The translations under genes were made by a program, and so were the position numbers. The notes beneath the pieces were generated by a model. The model was not told the origin of the DNA. It did not search any database and was given only the letters and a program-made list of their open reading frames with translations. A stretch of DNA of 64,000 nt, from contig JAUCEF010000010.1 of assembly GCA_033558025.1 (NCBI GenBank), forward strand, positions 459,001-523,000. The letters run 5' to 3'. This document shows, piece by piece, positions 44,054 through 55,697 of this stretch. This DNA comes from Phytophthora sp. 'mugwort'. Taxonomy: Eukaryota; Oomycota; Peronosporomycetes; Peronosporales; Peronosporaceae. The stretch's first letter is position 1. Each line of letters opens with the position of its first letter.

Positions 44054-47000
44054 ATGAGCCCAAGCACCATGTCCTCTGCCCAAGACGTCTCGACCAAGGT
44101 CTCCATCGACAAGTTCAACGGAGACAACTACGCGACGTGGAACCGCTACATGCGTGGCGTGTTCCTGACCAAGTCGACGTGGCATGTGGTGAATCGGGAA
44201 ACGTCTCCATCCTTTACGGACTCCCGGGCCAAGGACGAGTATGTCAAGTCGAGCAACATCGCTTTTGGACTGATGTTGCTTCACATGGACGCCGACTACC
44301 ATCACGTGGTCGATGACTGCGAGGAAGCCTGGGTCGCGTGGACACGCTTGAAGACGCTGTACGGTGGATCGCAAAAGGCTGGTCGCATCTACCTCAAGCG
44401 ACAACTCTTCAGCATGGAGATGTCGGAAGGCGGCAATGTCTTGCACCATTGCAACGAAGTCCTGAACATCAGCGCCAAGCTCAGCAGCATCGGCGCCAAG
44501 ATGGAGGACGAGGACGTGGCGATCTGCTTGCTGCGCAGTCTCCCCAAGAGCTACGAGAACGTCGTGCTGAACTTGGAGATGAGCAATGCAGAGCTGCGGT
44601 CGCAAGACGTTGTGAAGGTGCTCACGAACGAGCACATCAAGCGACAAGGCGAGAAGACGGCGACGGTGAAAACTGAAGACGCGGCCAAGGCGTTCAACAC
44701 CGACCGTGAGCCTCGCCAATGCACGTACTGCGGTAAATTGGGGCATGTCATTGACAAGTGCTGGACCAAGCAGAAGGACGAGAACCGAGGGCCAAGACGC
44801 GGCGGCAACGGCCGTGGACGCGGGGCCAACAACATCCAGTGGAGAAACGACAGCGACGGCTACGACAACGACTACGATCGAGTGGCGTTCGCGGTTTCCC
44901 TGGAATGTAGAGTTTCGACGGACAAGAATGTGTCCGGGATGTGGGCGGTCGACAGCGGTGCCACGCACCATATTTGCAACGACAAGTCCAAGTTCGCCAA
45001 TTTGATCGAGCGAAGTGAAGGCGAACTTTCGGTGGCCGATGGCAACAAGGCTGCCATCAAGGGTGTGGGGACCATCGTGGAAAGAGTGGTCCTGCCTAAC
45101 GGCGACGAGCGCGAGATCGAGATCAAGAACGCGCTTTACGTGCCAAATATGAGCAAGAATCTGCTTTCAGTGCCGCAGATAAACAAGCATGGCAAGTTCC
45201 AAGTGGTATTTGACGGCACTGAGATGCACGTTTCGCGCAAGGACTCGAATCAAGTGGTGGCGACGGCGGATCGTGGACGGACTCTACTGGCTTCGCACAC
45301 CTCAGCGATCGGCAAATGCGGCGACAAGTGGAAGGACGGTCGATTTGCACGCGCGTATGGGTCACGCTCCAGTCGAGGTTCTTCGCAAGATGGTCGACAC
45401 CAAGATGATCAAGGACGCGAAAGCACCTTCCAAGTCGAGTGGACCAAGTGTGTGTCGTGGTTGCCAGCAAGGCAAAATGGTCCAAAAACCATTCCCAAGC
45501 AACCGTGACAAGCGTCGCTACGACACATTTGAGCTGCTCCACTTTGACATCTGCGGACCCATGGAGGAAAACTCGCTTGGCGGTAGCAAGTACCTGCTCC
45601 TGATCGTGGACGAAGCCAGCGGATGCATGAAGGGTTTCTGTCTGCGTGCCAAGTCGGAAAGTGAAGACTGCATCAAGACATACATCATGAAGGTGCAGAC
45701 GCAGTTCGGCAAGAAGGTCAAGTTTGTGCGGCACGACGGAGCTCGTGAGTTTGCGACTAACTCGCTCAAGGATTTTTACGAAGACGAAGGCATCGAGCAG
45801 CAAACCACGGTTCCGTACGCGCACCAGACGAACGGCACGGCAGAGCGAGCCATCCGAACTATCATCACGATCGGCCGCAGCATGTTGCATCACGCCAAGC
45901 TGGACAAGTGTTTCTGGGCTGAGGCGGCGATGACGGCCATCTATGTGAAGAACCGCCTGCCGTCACCCAAGATCGAGCACAAGACTCCGTTCGAGATCGT
46001 CTACAAGTCCAAGCCGAGTGTGAAGCACATGCGTGTTTTCGGCTGTCGGACGTACATCCTGACTCCGAAGGAGAAGCGACTCAAGTGGGATCCCAAGGCT
46101 CGCGCCGGATTGTTTCTGGGTTACGAAGAAGTGTCCAAGGCGTATCGACTTTATGACATCGAGGCGGGGCAGGTGGTCATCAGTCGCGATGTCAACTTCG
46201 ATGAATCGACCTTTGGATTTTCACCGCCGATTTTTGATGAAGATGTCGACGACCTGGACTTCGACTCGCTCGACATCGACGATGATGGTCCGCGCCAGAC
46301 GGAGTACAAACAGGCAGGGAAGCGCAAGAGCCGCCCGAGTGACGAAGATGAAGCTGCCAGAAGACCGCGCGCTGTGCGTCATCGACCTGGACTGGAAGAA
46401 GCAAGTGCACCGAACGACTCCCCTTCGCACCGAACAGACGCAGATGAAGAAGAAAAGTCTGGAGACCAAGATGAAGAATCGACTCCATCTGTGTTTTGGC
46501 GTGCAAGTGCCAACGCGGTCGAAGCAGCCGTGGACTTATCGGAGCCGTCGACATTCCAAGAAGCGGTGAACGGCCCCGACCAACTGCACTGGCGCAAGGC
46601 AATTCGTGCTGAGTTAAAGTCGATGCGACTTCGTGGTGTGTTTCGTGCTGCCAAGTTGCCCAGCGGACAACGCGCCATCGGTACCAAGTGGGTGTTCAAG
46701 ATTAGGCGCAAAGCCGACGGATCGATCGAGAAGTACAAGGCGCGCCTCGTAGCCAAGGGTTTCAAGCAAAAGTACGGCATCGACTACACGGAGACGTTCT
46801 CGCCCGTGGTCAAGTACGTGACACTGCGCATGGTCATCGCGATTGCCAAGTATTTCGACTGGCCCCTCGACCAACTCGACGTGGTAACGGCATTTCTGTA
46901 CGGCGTCATGAAGGAGTTGGTGTTCTGCGTGGTTCCTGAAGGCGTCGAGCTGGATGGTGATTTCGACTGCCTGGAATTGGTGAAGGCGATTTACGGTCTC

Positions 47001-48090
47001 AAGCAAGCTTCGCGCGTATGGAACGAGACCTTCGACGAATTCGTGTGTTCTATCGGTTTTCAAGTTTCAGCCTTCGACCCGTGCCTCTACATCAAGGTTG
47101 TCGATGGCCACTGTGTGCTCGTGCTGGTCTACGTGGACGATGTGTTGGTCACCGGAAGTTCACCCGAGCTGATCTCACGCACGAAGAACGACCTCAAGAC
47201 ACGCTTCGAAATGACTGACAGTGGCAAGTGTGTGTTCGTCCTTGGAATCGAGCTGGTGGATGGCCCGGACGGCAGCGTGACGATATGCCAGCGGCGTTAT
47301 GTGGATGATATCCTGAAGCGTTTCGGTATGGACGAGTGCAAGGCTGTGGTGAGTCCGGTAGACATGAGCACTCGACTGGTTCCAAGTGACGCAGCGACCA
47401 AGGTGAACGCTCCGTTTCGCGAAGCTGTGGGTGCCCTCATGCACTTGATGACTGCTACTCGCCCGGATATCGCGTACGCAGTAGGCTATGTATCGCGCTT
47501 CATGGAGAACCCCCAAGAGGAACACTGGGTTGCGGTCAAGCGCATTTTTCGCTATCTACAAGGCCAAGACGCATGGAATCTGTTTCAAGCCAGGCAACAA
47601 GATCGACTTTCGTGGGTATTCGGATGCGGACTGGGCTGGCGACCTCGCGGACCGCAAGTCGACTTCCGGCTACACGTTCATGCTGATGGGTGCGCCAGTG
47701 AGCTGGGGAAGCAAGAAACAGTCAAGTGTTTCGCTGTCTACGAGCGAGGCGGAATACATCGCGCTCAGTCTGGCGATCCAAGAAGGCAAGTGGATTCATC
47801 GCCTGCTATGCGAGATTTTGGCGGCTGCCAACGAGACTGGACCCGAGCTCAAGATCCGCGAAGACAACCAGTCGTGCATCAAGATGACGAAGAACCCAGT
47901 GAACCATGGTCGCGCCAAGCACATCGACATCAAGTACCATCACATCCGTGATGAGGTCAAGCGCGGCGAAGTCAAGCTCGAGTATTGTGAGACTTCAATC
48001 ATGCTAGCGAACATCATGACGAAGGCTCTCGCGGGACCACGCCATACGGATCTGACGGCGGCTCTCGGCATTCGTGGGACTTCGCATTGA
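44054..48090 (+). pseudogene. A-4 Gag-Pol, two frameshifts
   Basis: Start ATG 44054, terminal TGA 48088-48090. Gag, zinc knuckle [14 protein letters not shown] (about 44722-44763) and protease DSGATHH are open. A 2-bp deletion near 45270 breaks the protease-pre-integrase linker. The next frame carries pre-integrase, the integrase triad (HFDICGP, RHDGARE, GTAERA) and RT with LDVVTAF and YVDD. The 2-bp deletion shared with A-3 near 47563 shifts RNase H, whose correct frame runs on to the end. The last about 35 codons match E-1 rather than A-1 or A-3 (ending Arg-Gly-Thr-Ser-His instead of His-Ala-Cys-Ser-His). Confidence 0.92.
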
Positions 48091-48097
48091 GGGGGCG

Positions 48098-48459
48098 TAT
48101 TGACGGTTACCGGTTTGGTATCAGTTATTAGCCGTGAACCGGTTAACCCGAACCGGTCCAACACGATCCCGCGATGTTTACGGTACGTTGCTTACGCAAC
48201 CGATAATTAGACGAGTAGGATGATTGGACGAGTGCGGAGTGTTGGTGATTGGATGCACCAAATGATTGGATGCACCAAATGATTGGATGCAGGGCTGCAT
48301 ATCTATGTGGTAGACTAGGTAGTGTAAGCTCCGATAAATCAATCACTTTCGAATTTTCCTTCTTCAGCTCAAGTGGTCTTCACTCCGGTCTTCGCACCAA
48401 GTGCAGAACTCCCTTCGCTCCGTCCAAGCTTCACTTATCAAGATCCATACCTTTTATCA
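48098..48459 (+). repeat. A-4 3' LTR (chimeric start)
   Basis: 362 bp. It begins TATTGACGGTTACCGG as CopE LTRs do, then switches to CopA sequence at about 48140. GATTGGATGCACCAAAT is duplicated at about 48247-48280, which explains the extra length. It ends CCATACCTTTTATCA. Confidence 0.9.
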
Positions 48460-49744
48460 GATCAAGTACGTGACGCTGCGAATGATCATCGCGATCGCCA
48501 AGTACTACGGATGGCCGATCGACCAACTCGACGTGGTCACCGCGTTCCTGTACGGTTTGATGAAGGAAAAGGTGTTTTGCAGTGTGCCTGAAGGCGTGGA
48601 ACTGGACGATGGTTTCGACTGCGTGGAGTTGCTCAAGGCGATCTACGGGCTGAAACAAGCTTCACGAGTTTGGAACGAGACCTTCGACGAGCATGTGCGC
48701 TCCATCGGTTTTCGTGCATCAAGCTACGACCCCTGCCTCTACATCAAGGTCATCGGCGGTGAATGCGTTCTGCTGTTGGTCTACGTGGACGACGTGTTGG
48801 TGACCGGGAGCTCGGCAACATTGATTGAAGAAGTCAAGCGCCAACTCAAGTCGCGGTTTGAAATGACCGACAGTGGCAAGTGTTCCTTCATCCTGGGGAT
48901 CGAAGTGGTCGACAAGGCGGATGGCAGTGTCACCTTAAGTCAAGCTCGGTACATCAACGACATCCTGGAGCGCTTTGGCATGCAAGACTGCAAACCTGCT
49001 GCAAGTCCGGTCGACATCAGCATGAAGCTGGTCTCAAGCGACTCCACAACCAGGTTGGACGCGCCATTTCGCGAGGCTGTCGGTGCACTTATGCACTTGA
49101 TGACATCGACTCGCCCGGACATTGCGTTCGCTGTTGGCTATGTATCGCGCTTTATGGAGAACCCGCAAGTGGAACATTGGATTGCAGTCAAGCGCATTTT
49201 TCGCTACCTACAAGGTACCAAGTGGCACGGAATTCGCTTTTTGCCAGGCAAGGACGTCGACTTTCAAGGCTTTTCGGACGCCGACTGGGCAGGTGATTTA
49301 AGCAATCGCAAGTCAACGTCAGGCTATCTGTTCCAAGTTGTCGGCGGACCAGTGTCGTGGGGTTCTAAGAAGCAGTCAAGCGTATCGCTCTCGACAAGTG
49401 AGGCCGAGTACGTTGCACTGAGCTTGGCCATCCAAGAAGGCAAGTGGGTGCACAAGTTGCTGTGCGAGATCCTAGCTGCTGCAGACGGAGTCACGCCGGA
49501 GTTGAAGATTTTCGAAGACAACCAGTCGTGCATCAAGATGACCAAGAACCCAGTGAACCATGGCCGCGCCAAGCATATCGACATCAAGTACCATCACATC
49601 CGTGATGAAGTCAAGCGCGGAGAAGTGATCGTCGAATACTGCGAGACTACGACCATGCTGGCCGACATCTTGACCAAGGGACTCGCCGGACCACGCCACA
49701 AGGACTTGACGGCGGCGCTCGGCGTTCACGCGTGTTCGCATTGA
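48460..49744 (+). CDS. B-1 Gag-Pol, piece 3 (RT and RNase H)
   Basis: Resumes in phase after the second GATCA. RT with motif [12 protein letters not shown] (about 48525) and YVDD (about 48781-48792), the [12 protein letters not shown] stretch, then RNase H with SDADWAGD, the STSEAEY Glu and EDNQSC. It ends at TGA 49742-49744, immediately before the polypurine tract GGGGGCG. No disabling change was seen. With pieces 1 and 2 it shows that the visible part of B-1 was coding-competent when D-1 and A-4 inserted; gag upstream of the window is unknown. Confidence 0.92.
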
Positions 49745-49751
49745 GGGGGCG

Positions 49752-50093
49752 TGTTGCAGGGTAACTTCCTTGGTACAGTGTACCAGTCCAAGTTACCCGA
49801 ACCGGTTAACCGGACCGGTCCAATGCTCCCTCGCCATGATTACGCCACTCATGATTGGACGAGTAGGATGGTTGGACGAGTACGGAATGATGGTGATTGG
49901 ATGCACCAATTGATTGGATGCATAGTTGCATGTCTATGTAGTATACCAGGTAGGCAGGCAAAGTAAGCTCCGATAAATCAATCACTTCTGAATTTCATTC
50001 AACCTCTCAAGCCTCCTTCCTCGCCTCGCCTCAAGCCTCGGCGGTGTCCAAGACCCCTACGTCAAGTTCAAGACCCAACGTAACCTTTCTTCA
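49752..50093 (+). repeat. B-1 3' LTR
   Basis: 342 bp, TGTTGCAGGG...CTTTCTTCA. It carries the AACCGGTTAACCGG palindromic region near 49800-49820. The array follows directly. Confidence 0.93.
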
Positions 50094-53000
50094 GTCTGCA
50101 CAGTCGAACTTCCCGCGGCGCTAAGCATTATGCGCTTGGTCATGCCGTGATCGACCATCGGTCTGATGTACTCGGGGCATATATGAGCCAATCGCTCGTA
50201 CCAGACATCAATATCTTCGACCCATCCGTCACAGCAAAGTTTGCAATCACGCTCTGCTTCTTCACGGATTTCTTCTTGCGGCTCGCTGTGCCACTGAAAG
50301 TCCAAAATCGATGTTCATGTGTCGCGCGAATCACTTCGGTGGTGTTCTTGGCCATGCCGAAATCCTTGTGTCCTGGTCCCACGACATTGTGAATCCTGAT
50401 CTAGTATAAATCCGGGAGAAAACAAGTTGCATCCAGCTTGCGGGACATAAAGCACGTCTTCCAGTCGCTGTCTTCCATGCCCTGCAGTGCCGTAAAATAC
50501 TCCTTGCAGGCGACGATGTGAGCGTTTGCACCAGTGTCGAAATACGATTGACTTGAGTCATAGTCATGCTGTCGCTCAGCCCAGGCGATGTGCTCCGGCA
50601 TGAACTTGTTCACCTCGCCCTCGGTTTTCGACTTCAGTAGGTAAATCTTCACATGGCAAGAAAATCTGTCCATCACAGCAAGGACAGCTGAGTACTGTGA
50701 GCCGTTACTCAGTCCTGGTATGGACAGATCTGCGAAGATCATGTCATTCATCTTCTGGATGGGCCTATCGAGCTTCTTCCTAAATGGCTGCTTGCCGAAA
50801 TGACAGTCTGCACAGTCGAACTTCCCGCGGCGCTAAGCATTATGCGCTTGGCCATGCCGTGATCGACCATCGGTCTGATGTACTCGGGGCATATATGAGC
50901 CAATCGCTCGTACCAGACATCAATATCTTCGACCCATCCGTCACAGCAAAGTTTGCAATCACGCTCTGCTTCTTTACGGATTTCTTCTTGCGGCTCGCTG
51001 TGCCACTGAAAGTCCAAAATCGATGTTCATGTGTCGCGCGAATCACTTCGGTGGTGTTTTTGGCCATGCCGAAATCCTCGTGTCCTGGTCCCACGTCATT
51101 GTGAATCCTGATCTAGTATAAATCCGGGAGAAAACAAGTTGCATCCAGCTTGCGGGACATAAAGCACGTCTTCCAGTCGCTGTCTTCCATGCCCTGCAGT
51201 GCCGTAAAATACTCCTTGCAGGCGACGATGTGAGCGTTTGCACCAGTGTCGAAATACGATTGACTTGAGTCATAGTCATGCTGTCGCTCAGCCCAGGCGA
51301 TGTGCTCCGGCATGAACTTGTTCACCTCGCCCTCGGTTTTCGACTTCAGTAGGTAAATCTTCACATGGCAAGAAAATCTGTCCATCACAGCAAGGACAGC
51401 TGAGTACTGTGAGCCGTTACTCAGTCCTGGTATGGACAGATCTGCGAAGATCATGTCATTCATCTTCTGGATGGGCCTATCGAGCTTCTTCCTAAATGGC
51501 TGCTTGCCGAAATGACAGTCTGCACAGTCGAACTTCCCGCGGCGCTAAGCATTATGCGCTTGGCCATGCCGTGATCGACCATCGGTCTGATGTACTCGGG
51601 GCATATATGAGCCAATCGCTCGTACCAGACATCAATATCTTCGACCCATCCGTCACAGCAAAGTTTGCAATCATGCTCTGCTTCTTTACGGATTACTTCT
51701 TGCGGCTCGCTGTGCCACTGAAAGTCCAAAATCGATGTTCATGTGTCGCGCGAATCACTTCGGTGGTGTTCTTGGCCATGCCGAAAATCCTCGTGTCCTG
51801 GTCCCACGACATTGTGAATCCTGATCTAGTATAAATCCGGGAGAAAACAAGTTGCATCCAGCTTGCGGGACATAAAGCACGTCTTCCAGTCGCTGTCTTC
51901 CATGCCCTGCAGTGCCGTAAAATACTCCTTGCAGGCGACGATGTGAGCGTTTGCACCAGTGTCGAAATACGATTGACTTGAGTCATAGTCATGCTGTCGC
52001 TCAGCCCAGGCGATGTGCTCCGGCATGAACTTGTTCACCTCGCCCTCGGTTTTCGACTTCAGTAGGTAAATCTTCACATGGCAAGAAAATCTGTCCATCA
52101 CAGCAAGGACAGCTGAGTACTGTGAGCCGTTACTCAGTCCTGGTATGCACAGATCTGCGAAGATCATGTCATTCATCTTCTGGATGGGCCTATCGAGCTT
52201 CTTCCTAAATGGCTGCTTGCCGAAATGACAGTCTGCACAGTCGAACTTCCCGCGGCGCTAAGCATTATGCGCTTGGCCATGCCGTGATCGACCATCGGTC
52301 TGATGTACTCGGGGCATATATGAGCCAATCGCTCGTACCAGACATCAATATCTTCGACCCATCCGTCACAGCAAAGTTTGCAATCACGCTCTGCTTCTTT
52401 ACGGATTTCTTCTTGCGGCTCGCTGTGCCACTGAAAGTCCAAAATCGATGTTCAAGTGTCGCGCGAATCACTTTGGTGTTGTTCTTGGCCATGCCGAAAA
52501 TCCTCGTGTCCTGGTTCCACGACATTGTGAATCCTGATCTAGTATAAATCCGGGAGAAAACAAGTTGCATCCAGCTTGCGGGACATAAAGCACGTCTTCC
52601 AGTCGCTGTCTTCCATGCCCTGCAGTGCCGTAAAATACTCCTTGCAGGCGACGATGTGAGCGTTTGCACCAGTGTCGAAATACGATTGACTTGAGTCATA
52701 GTCATGCTGTCGCTCAGCCCAGGCGATGTGCTCCGGCATGAACTTGTTCACCTCGCCCTCGGTTTTCGACTTCAGTAGGTAAATCTTCACATGGCAAGAA
52801 AATCTGTCCATCACAGCAAGGACAGCTGAGTACTGTGAGCCGTTACTCAGTCCTGGTATGGACAGATCTGCGAAGATCATGTCATTCATCTTCTGGATGG
52901 GCCTATCGAGCTTCTTCCTAAATGGCTGCTTGCCGAAATGACAGTCTGCACAGTCGAACTTCCCGCGGCGCTAAGCATTATGCGCTTGGCCATGCCGTGA

Positions 53001-55697
53001 TCGACCATCGGTCTGATGTACTCGGGGCATATATGAGCCAATCGCTCGTACCAGACATCAATATCTTCGACCCATCCGTCACAGCAAAGTTTGCAATCAT
53101 GCTCTGCTTCTTTACGGATTACTTCTTGCGGCTCGCTGTGCCACTGAAAGTCCAAAATCGATGTTCATGTGTCGCGCGAATCACTTCGGTGGTGTTCTTG
53201 GCCATGCCGAAAATCCTCGTGTCCTGGTCCCACGACATTGTGAATCCTGATCTAGTATAAATCCGGGAGAAAACAAGTTGCATCCAGCTTGCGGGACATA
53301 AAGCACGTCTTCCAGTCGCTGTCTTCCATGCCCTGCAGTGCCGTAAAATACTCCTTGCAGGCGACGATGTGAGCGTTTGCACCAGTGTCGAAATACGATT
53401 GACTTGAGTCATAGTCATGCTGTCGCTCAGCCCAGGCGATGTGCTCCGGCATGAACTTGTTCACCTCGCCCTCGGTTTTCGACTTCAGTAGGTAAATCTT
53501 CACATGGCAAGAAAATCTGTCCATCACAGCAAGGACAGCTGAGTACTGTGAGCCGTTACTCAGTCCTGGTATGCACAGATCTGCGAAGATCATGTCATTC
53601 ATCTTCTGGATGGGCCTATCGAGCTTCTTCCTAAATGGCTGCTTGCCGAAATGACAGTCTGCACAGTCGAACTTCCCGCGGCGCTAAGCATTATGCGCTT
53701 GGCCATGCCGTGATCGACCATCGGTCTGATGTACTCGGGGCATATATGAGCCAATCGCTCGTACCAGACATCAATATCTTCGACCCATCCGTCACAGCAA
53801 AGTTTGCAATCACGCTCTGCTTCTTTACGGATTTCTTCTTGCGGCTCGCTGTGCCACTGAAAGTCCAAAATCGATGTTCAAGTGTCGCGCGAATCACTTT
53901 GGTGTTGTTCTTGGCCATGCCGAAAATCCTCGTGTCCTGGTTCCACGACATTGTGAATCCTGATCTAGTATAAATCCGGGAGAAAACAAGTTGCATCCAG
54001 CTTGCGGGACATAAAGCACGTCTTCCAGTCGCTGTCTTCCATGCCCTGCAGTGCCGTAAAATACTCCTTGCAGGCGACGATGTGAGCGTTTGCACCAGTG
54101 TCGAAATACGATTGACTTGAGTCATAGTCATGCTGTCGCTCAGCCCAGGCGATGTGCTCCGGCATGAACTTGTTCACCTCGCCCTCGGTTTTCGACTTCA
54201 GTAGGTAAATCTTCACATGGCAAGAAAATCTGTCCATCACAGCAAGGACAGCTGAGTACTGTGAGCCGTTACTCAGTCCTGGTATGGACAGATCTGCGAA
54301 GATCATGTCATTCATCTTCTGGATGGGCCTATCGAGCTTCTTCCTAAATGGCTGCTTGCCGAAATGACAGTCTGCACAGTCGAACTTCCCGCGGCGCTAA
54401 GCATTATGCGCTTGGCCATGCCGTGATCGACCATCGGTCTGATGTACTCGGGGCATATATGAGCCAATCGCTCGTACCAGACATCAATATCTTCGACCCA
54501 TCCGTCACAGCAAAGTTTGCAATCATGCTCTGCTTCTTTACGGATTACTTCTTGCGGCTCGCTGTGCCACTGAAAGTCCAAAATCGATGTTCATGTGTCG
54601 CGCGAATCACTTCGGTGGTGTTCTTGGCCATGCCGAAAATCCTCGTGTCCTGGTCCCACGACATTGTGAATCCTGATCTAGTATAAATCCGGGAGAAAAC
54701 AAGTTGCATCCAGCTTGCGGGACATAAAGCACGTCTTCCAGTCGCTGTCTTCCATGCCCTGCAGTGCCGTAAAATACTCCTTGCAGGCGACGATGTGAGC
54801 GTTTGCACCAGTGTCGAAATACGATTGACTTGAGTCATAGTCATGCTGTCGCTCAGCCCAGGCGATGTGCTCCGGCATGAACTTGTTCACCTCGCCCTCG
54901 GTTTTCGACTTCAGTAGGTAAATCTTCACATGGCAAGAAAATCTGTCCATCACAGCAAGGACAGCTGAGTACTGTGAGCCGTTACTCAGTCCTGGTATGC
55001 ACAGATCTGCGAAGATCATGTCATTCATCTTCTGGATGGGCCTATCGAGCTTCTTCCTAAATGGCTGCTTGCCGAAATGACAGTCTGCACAGTCGAACTT
55101 CCCGCGGCGCTAAGCATTATGCGCTTGGCCATGCCGTGATCGACCATCGGTCTGATGTACTCGGGGCATATATGAGCCAATCGCTCGTACCAGACATCAA
55201 TATCTTCGACCCATCCGTCACAGCAAAGTTTGCAATCACGCTCTGCTTCTTTACGGATTTCTTCTTGCGGCTCGCTGTGCCACTGAAAGTCCAAAATCGA
55301 TGTTCATGTGTCGCGCGAATCACTTCGGTGGTGTTCTTGGCCATGCCGAAATCCTCGTGTCCTGGTCCCACGACATTGTGAATCCTGATCTAGTATAAAT
55401 CCGGGAGAAAACAAGTTGCATCCAGCTTGCGGGACATAAAGCACGTCTTCCAGTCGCTGTCTTCCATGCCCTGCAGTGCCGTAAAATACTCCTTGCAGGC
55501 GACGATGTGAGCGTTTGCACCAGTGTCGAAATACGATTGACTTGAGTCATAGTCATGCTGTCGCTCAGCCCAGGCGATGTGCTCCGGCATGAACTTGTTC
55601 ACCTCGCCCTCGGTTTTCGACTTCAGTAGGTAAATCTTCACATGGCAAGAAAATCTGTCCATCACAGCAAGGACAGCTGAGTACTGTGAGCCGTTAC
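50094..55697. repeat. 713-bp tandem array derived from a CopF pol fragment
   Basis: Units start (GTCTGCACAG) at 50094, 50806, 51518, 52231, 52944, 53657, 54370 and 55083: seven full units and one of 615 bp, spaced 712 or 713 bp. Units 3, 5 and 7 share one set of variants (GCAATCATG, GGATTAC, GGTATGCAC) and units 4 and 6 another (GTTCAAGTG, GTGTTGTTC, GGTTCCACG). The middle is therefore a 1426-bp higher-order repeat present 2.5 times. Units 1, 2 and 8 are intermediate types. B-1 bounds it on the left and E-1 on the right. Confidence 0.95.
50094..55697 (-). pseudogene. CopF protease / pre-integrase / integrase fragments in every array unit
   Basis: The minus strand of each unit encodes copia pol pieces: a protease motif FDTGANAH, then a pre-integrase piece (WYERLAHICPEYIRPMVDHG, Cys-Ala-Asp-Cys-His-Phe-Gly-Lys) in another frame, then an integrase start (NDMIFADLSIPGL, VLAVMDRFSCHVKIYLL) ending at Ala-Glu-Arg-Gln. 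The next unit's protease follows in frame, so a 116-codon open frame spans each unit junction (for example 52539-52889 and 53965-54315). The second integrase Asp, the Glu, RT and RNase H are absent, so no unit can be functional. In the HHCC finger the first His position is Tyr. CopF is distinct from all other families here; its full element is not in the window. Confidence 0.85.

Larger units (their letters stand above)
43709..48459 (+). mobile_element. A-4: CopA element inserted in B-1 RT
   Basis: LTRs 43709-44049 and 48098-48459, target duplication GATCA at 43704-43708 and 48460-48464. The LTRs are heterotypic: the 3' LTR starts with about 45 bp of CopE type and ends with the other U5 type. 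Pol end sequence from about 47985 is also CopE-like. Confidence 0.95.
1..50093 (+). mobile_element. B-1: CopB Ty1/copia element, 5' end outside window
   Basis: Outer element of the main nest. Only gag zinc-knuckle flank through the 3' LTR is in the window, in three internal pieces: 1-259, 41950-43708 and 48460-49751. The 3' LTR is 49752-50093. D-1 and A-4 interrupt it. Both interruptions are flanked by 5-bp duplications (GTTGG, GATCA), and the reading frame resumes in phase after each. The right flank GTCTG (50094-50098) continues directly into the 713-bp array, so B-1 sits inside the array; the matching GTCTG should lie left of the window. Confidence 0.9.

Noticed and set aside
50094..55697. 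Tandem array as a multigene family or CRISPR array
   Set aside because: Units of 713 bp contain broken copia protease and integrase pieces in several frames; there is no short repeat-spacer pattern and no cas-like gene.
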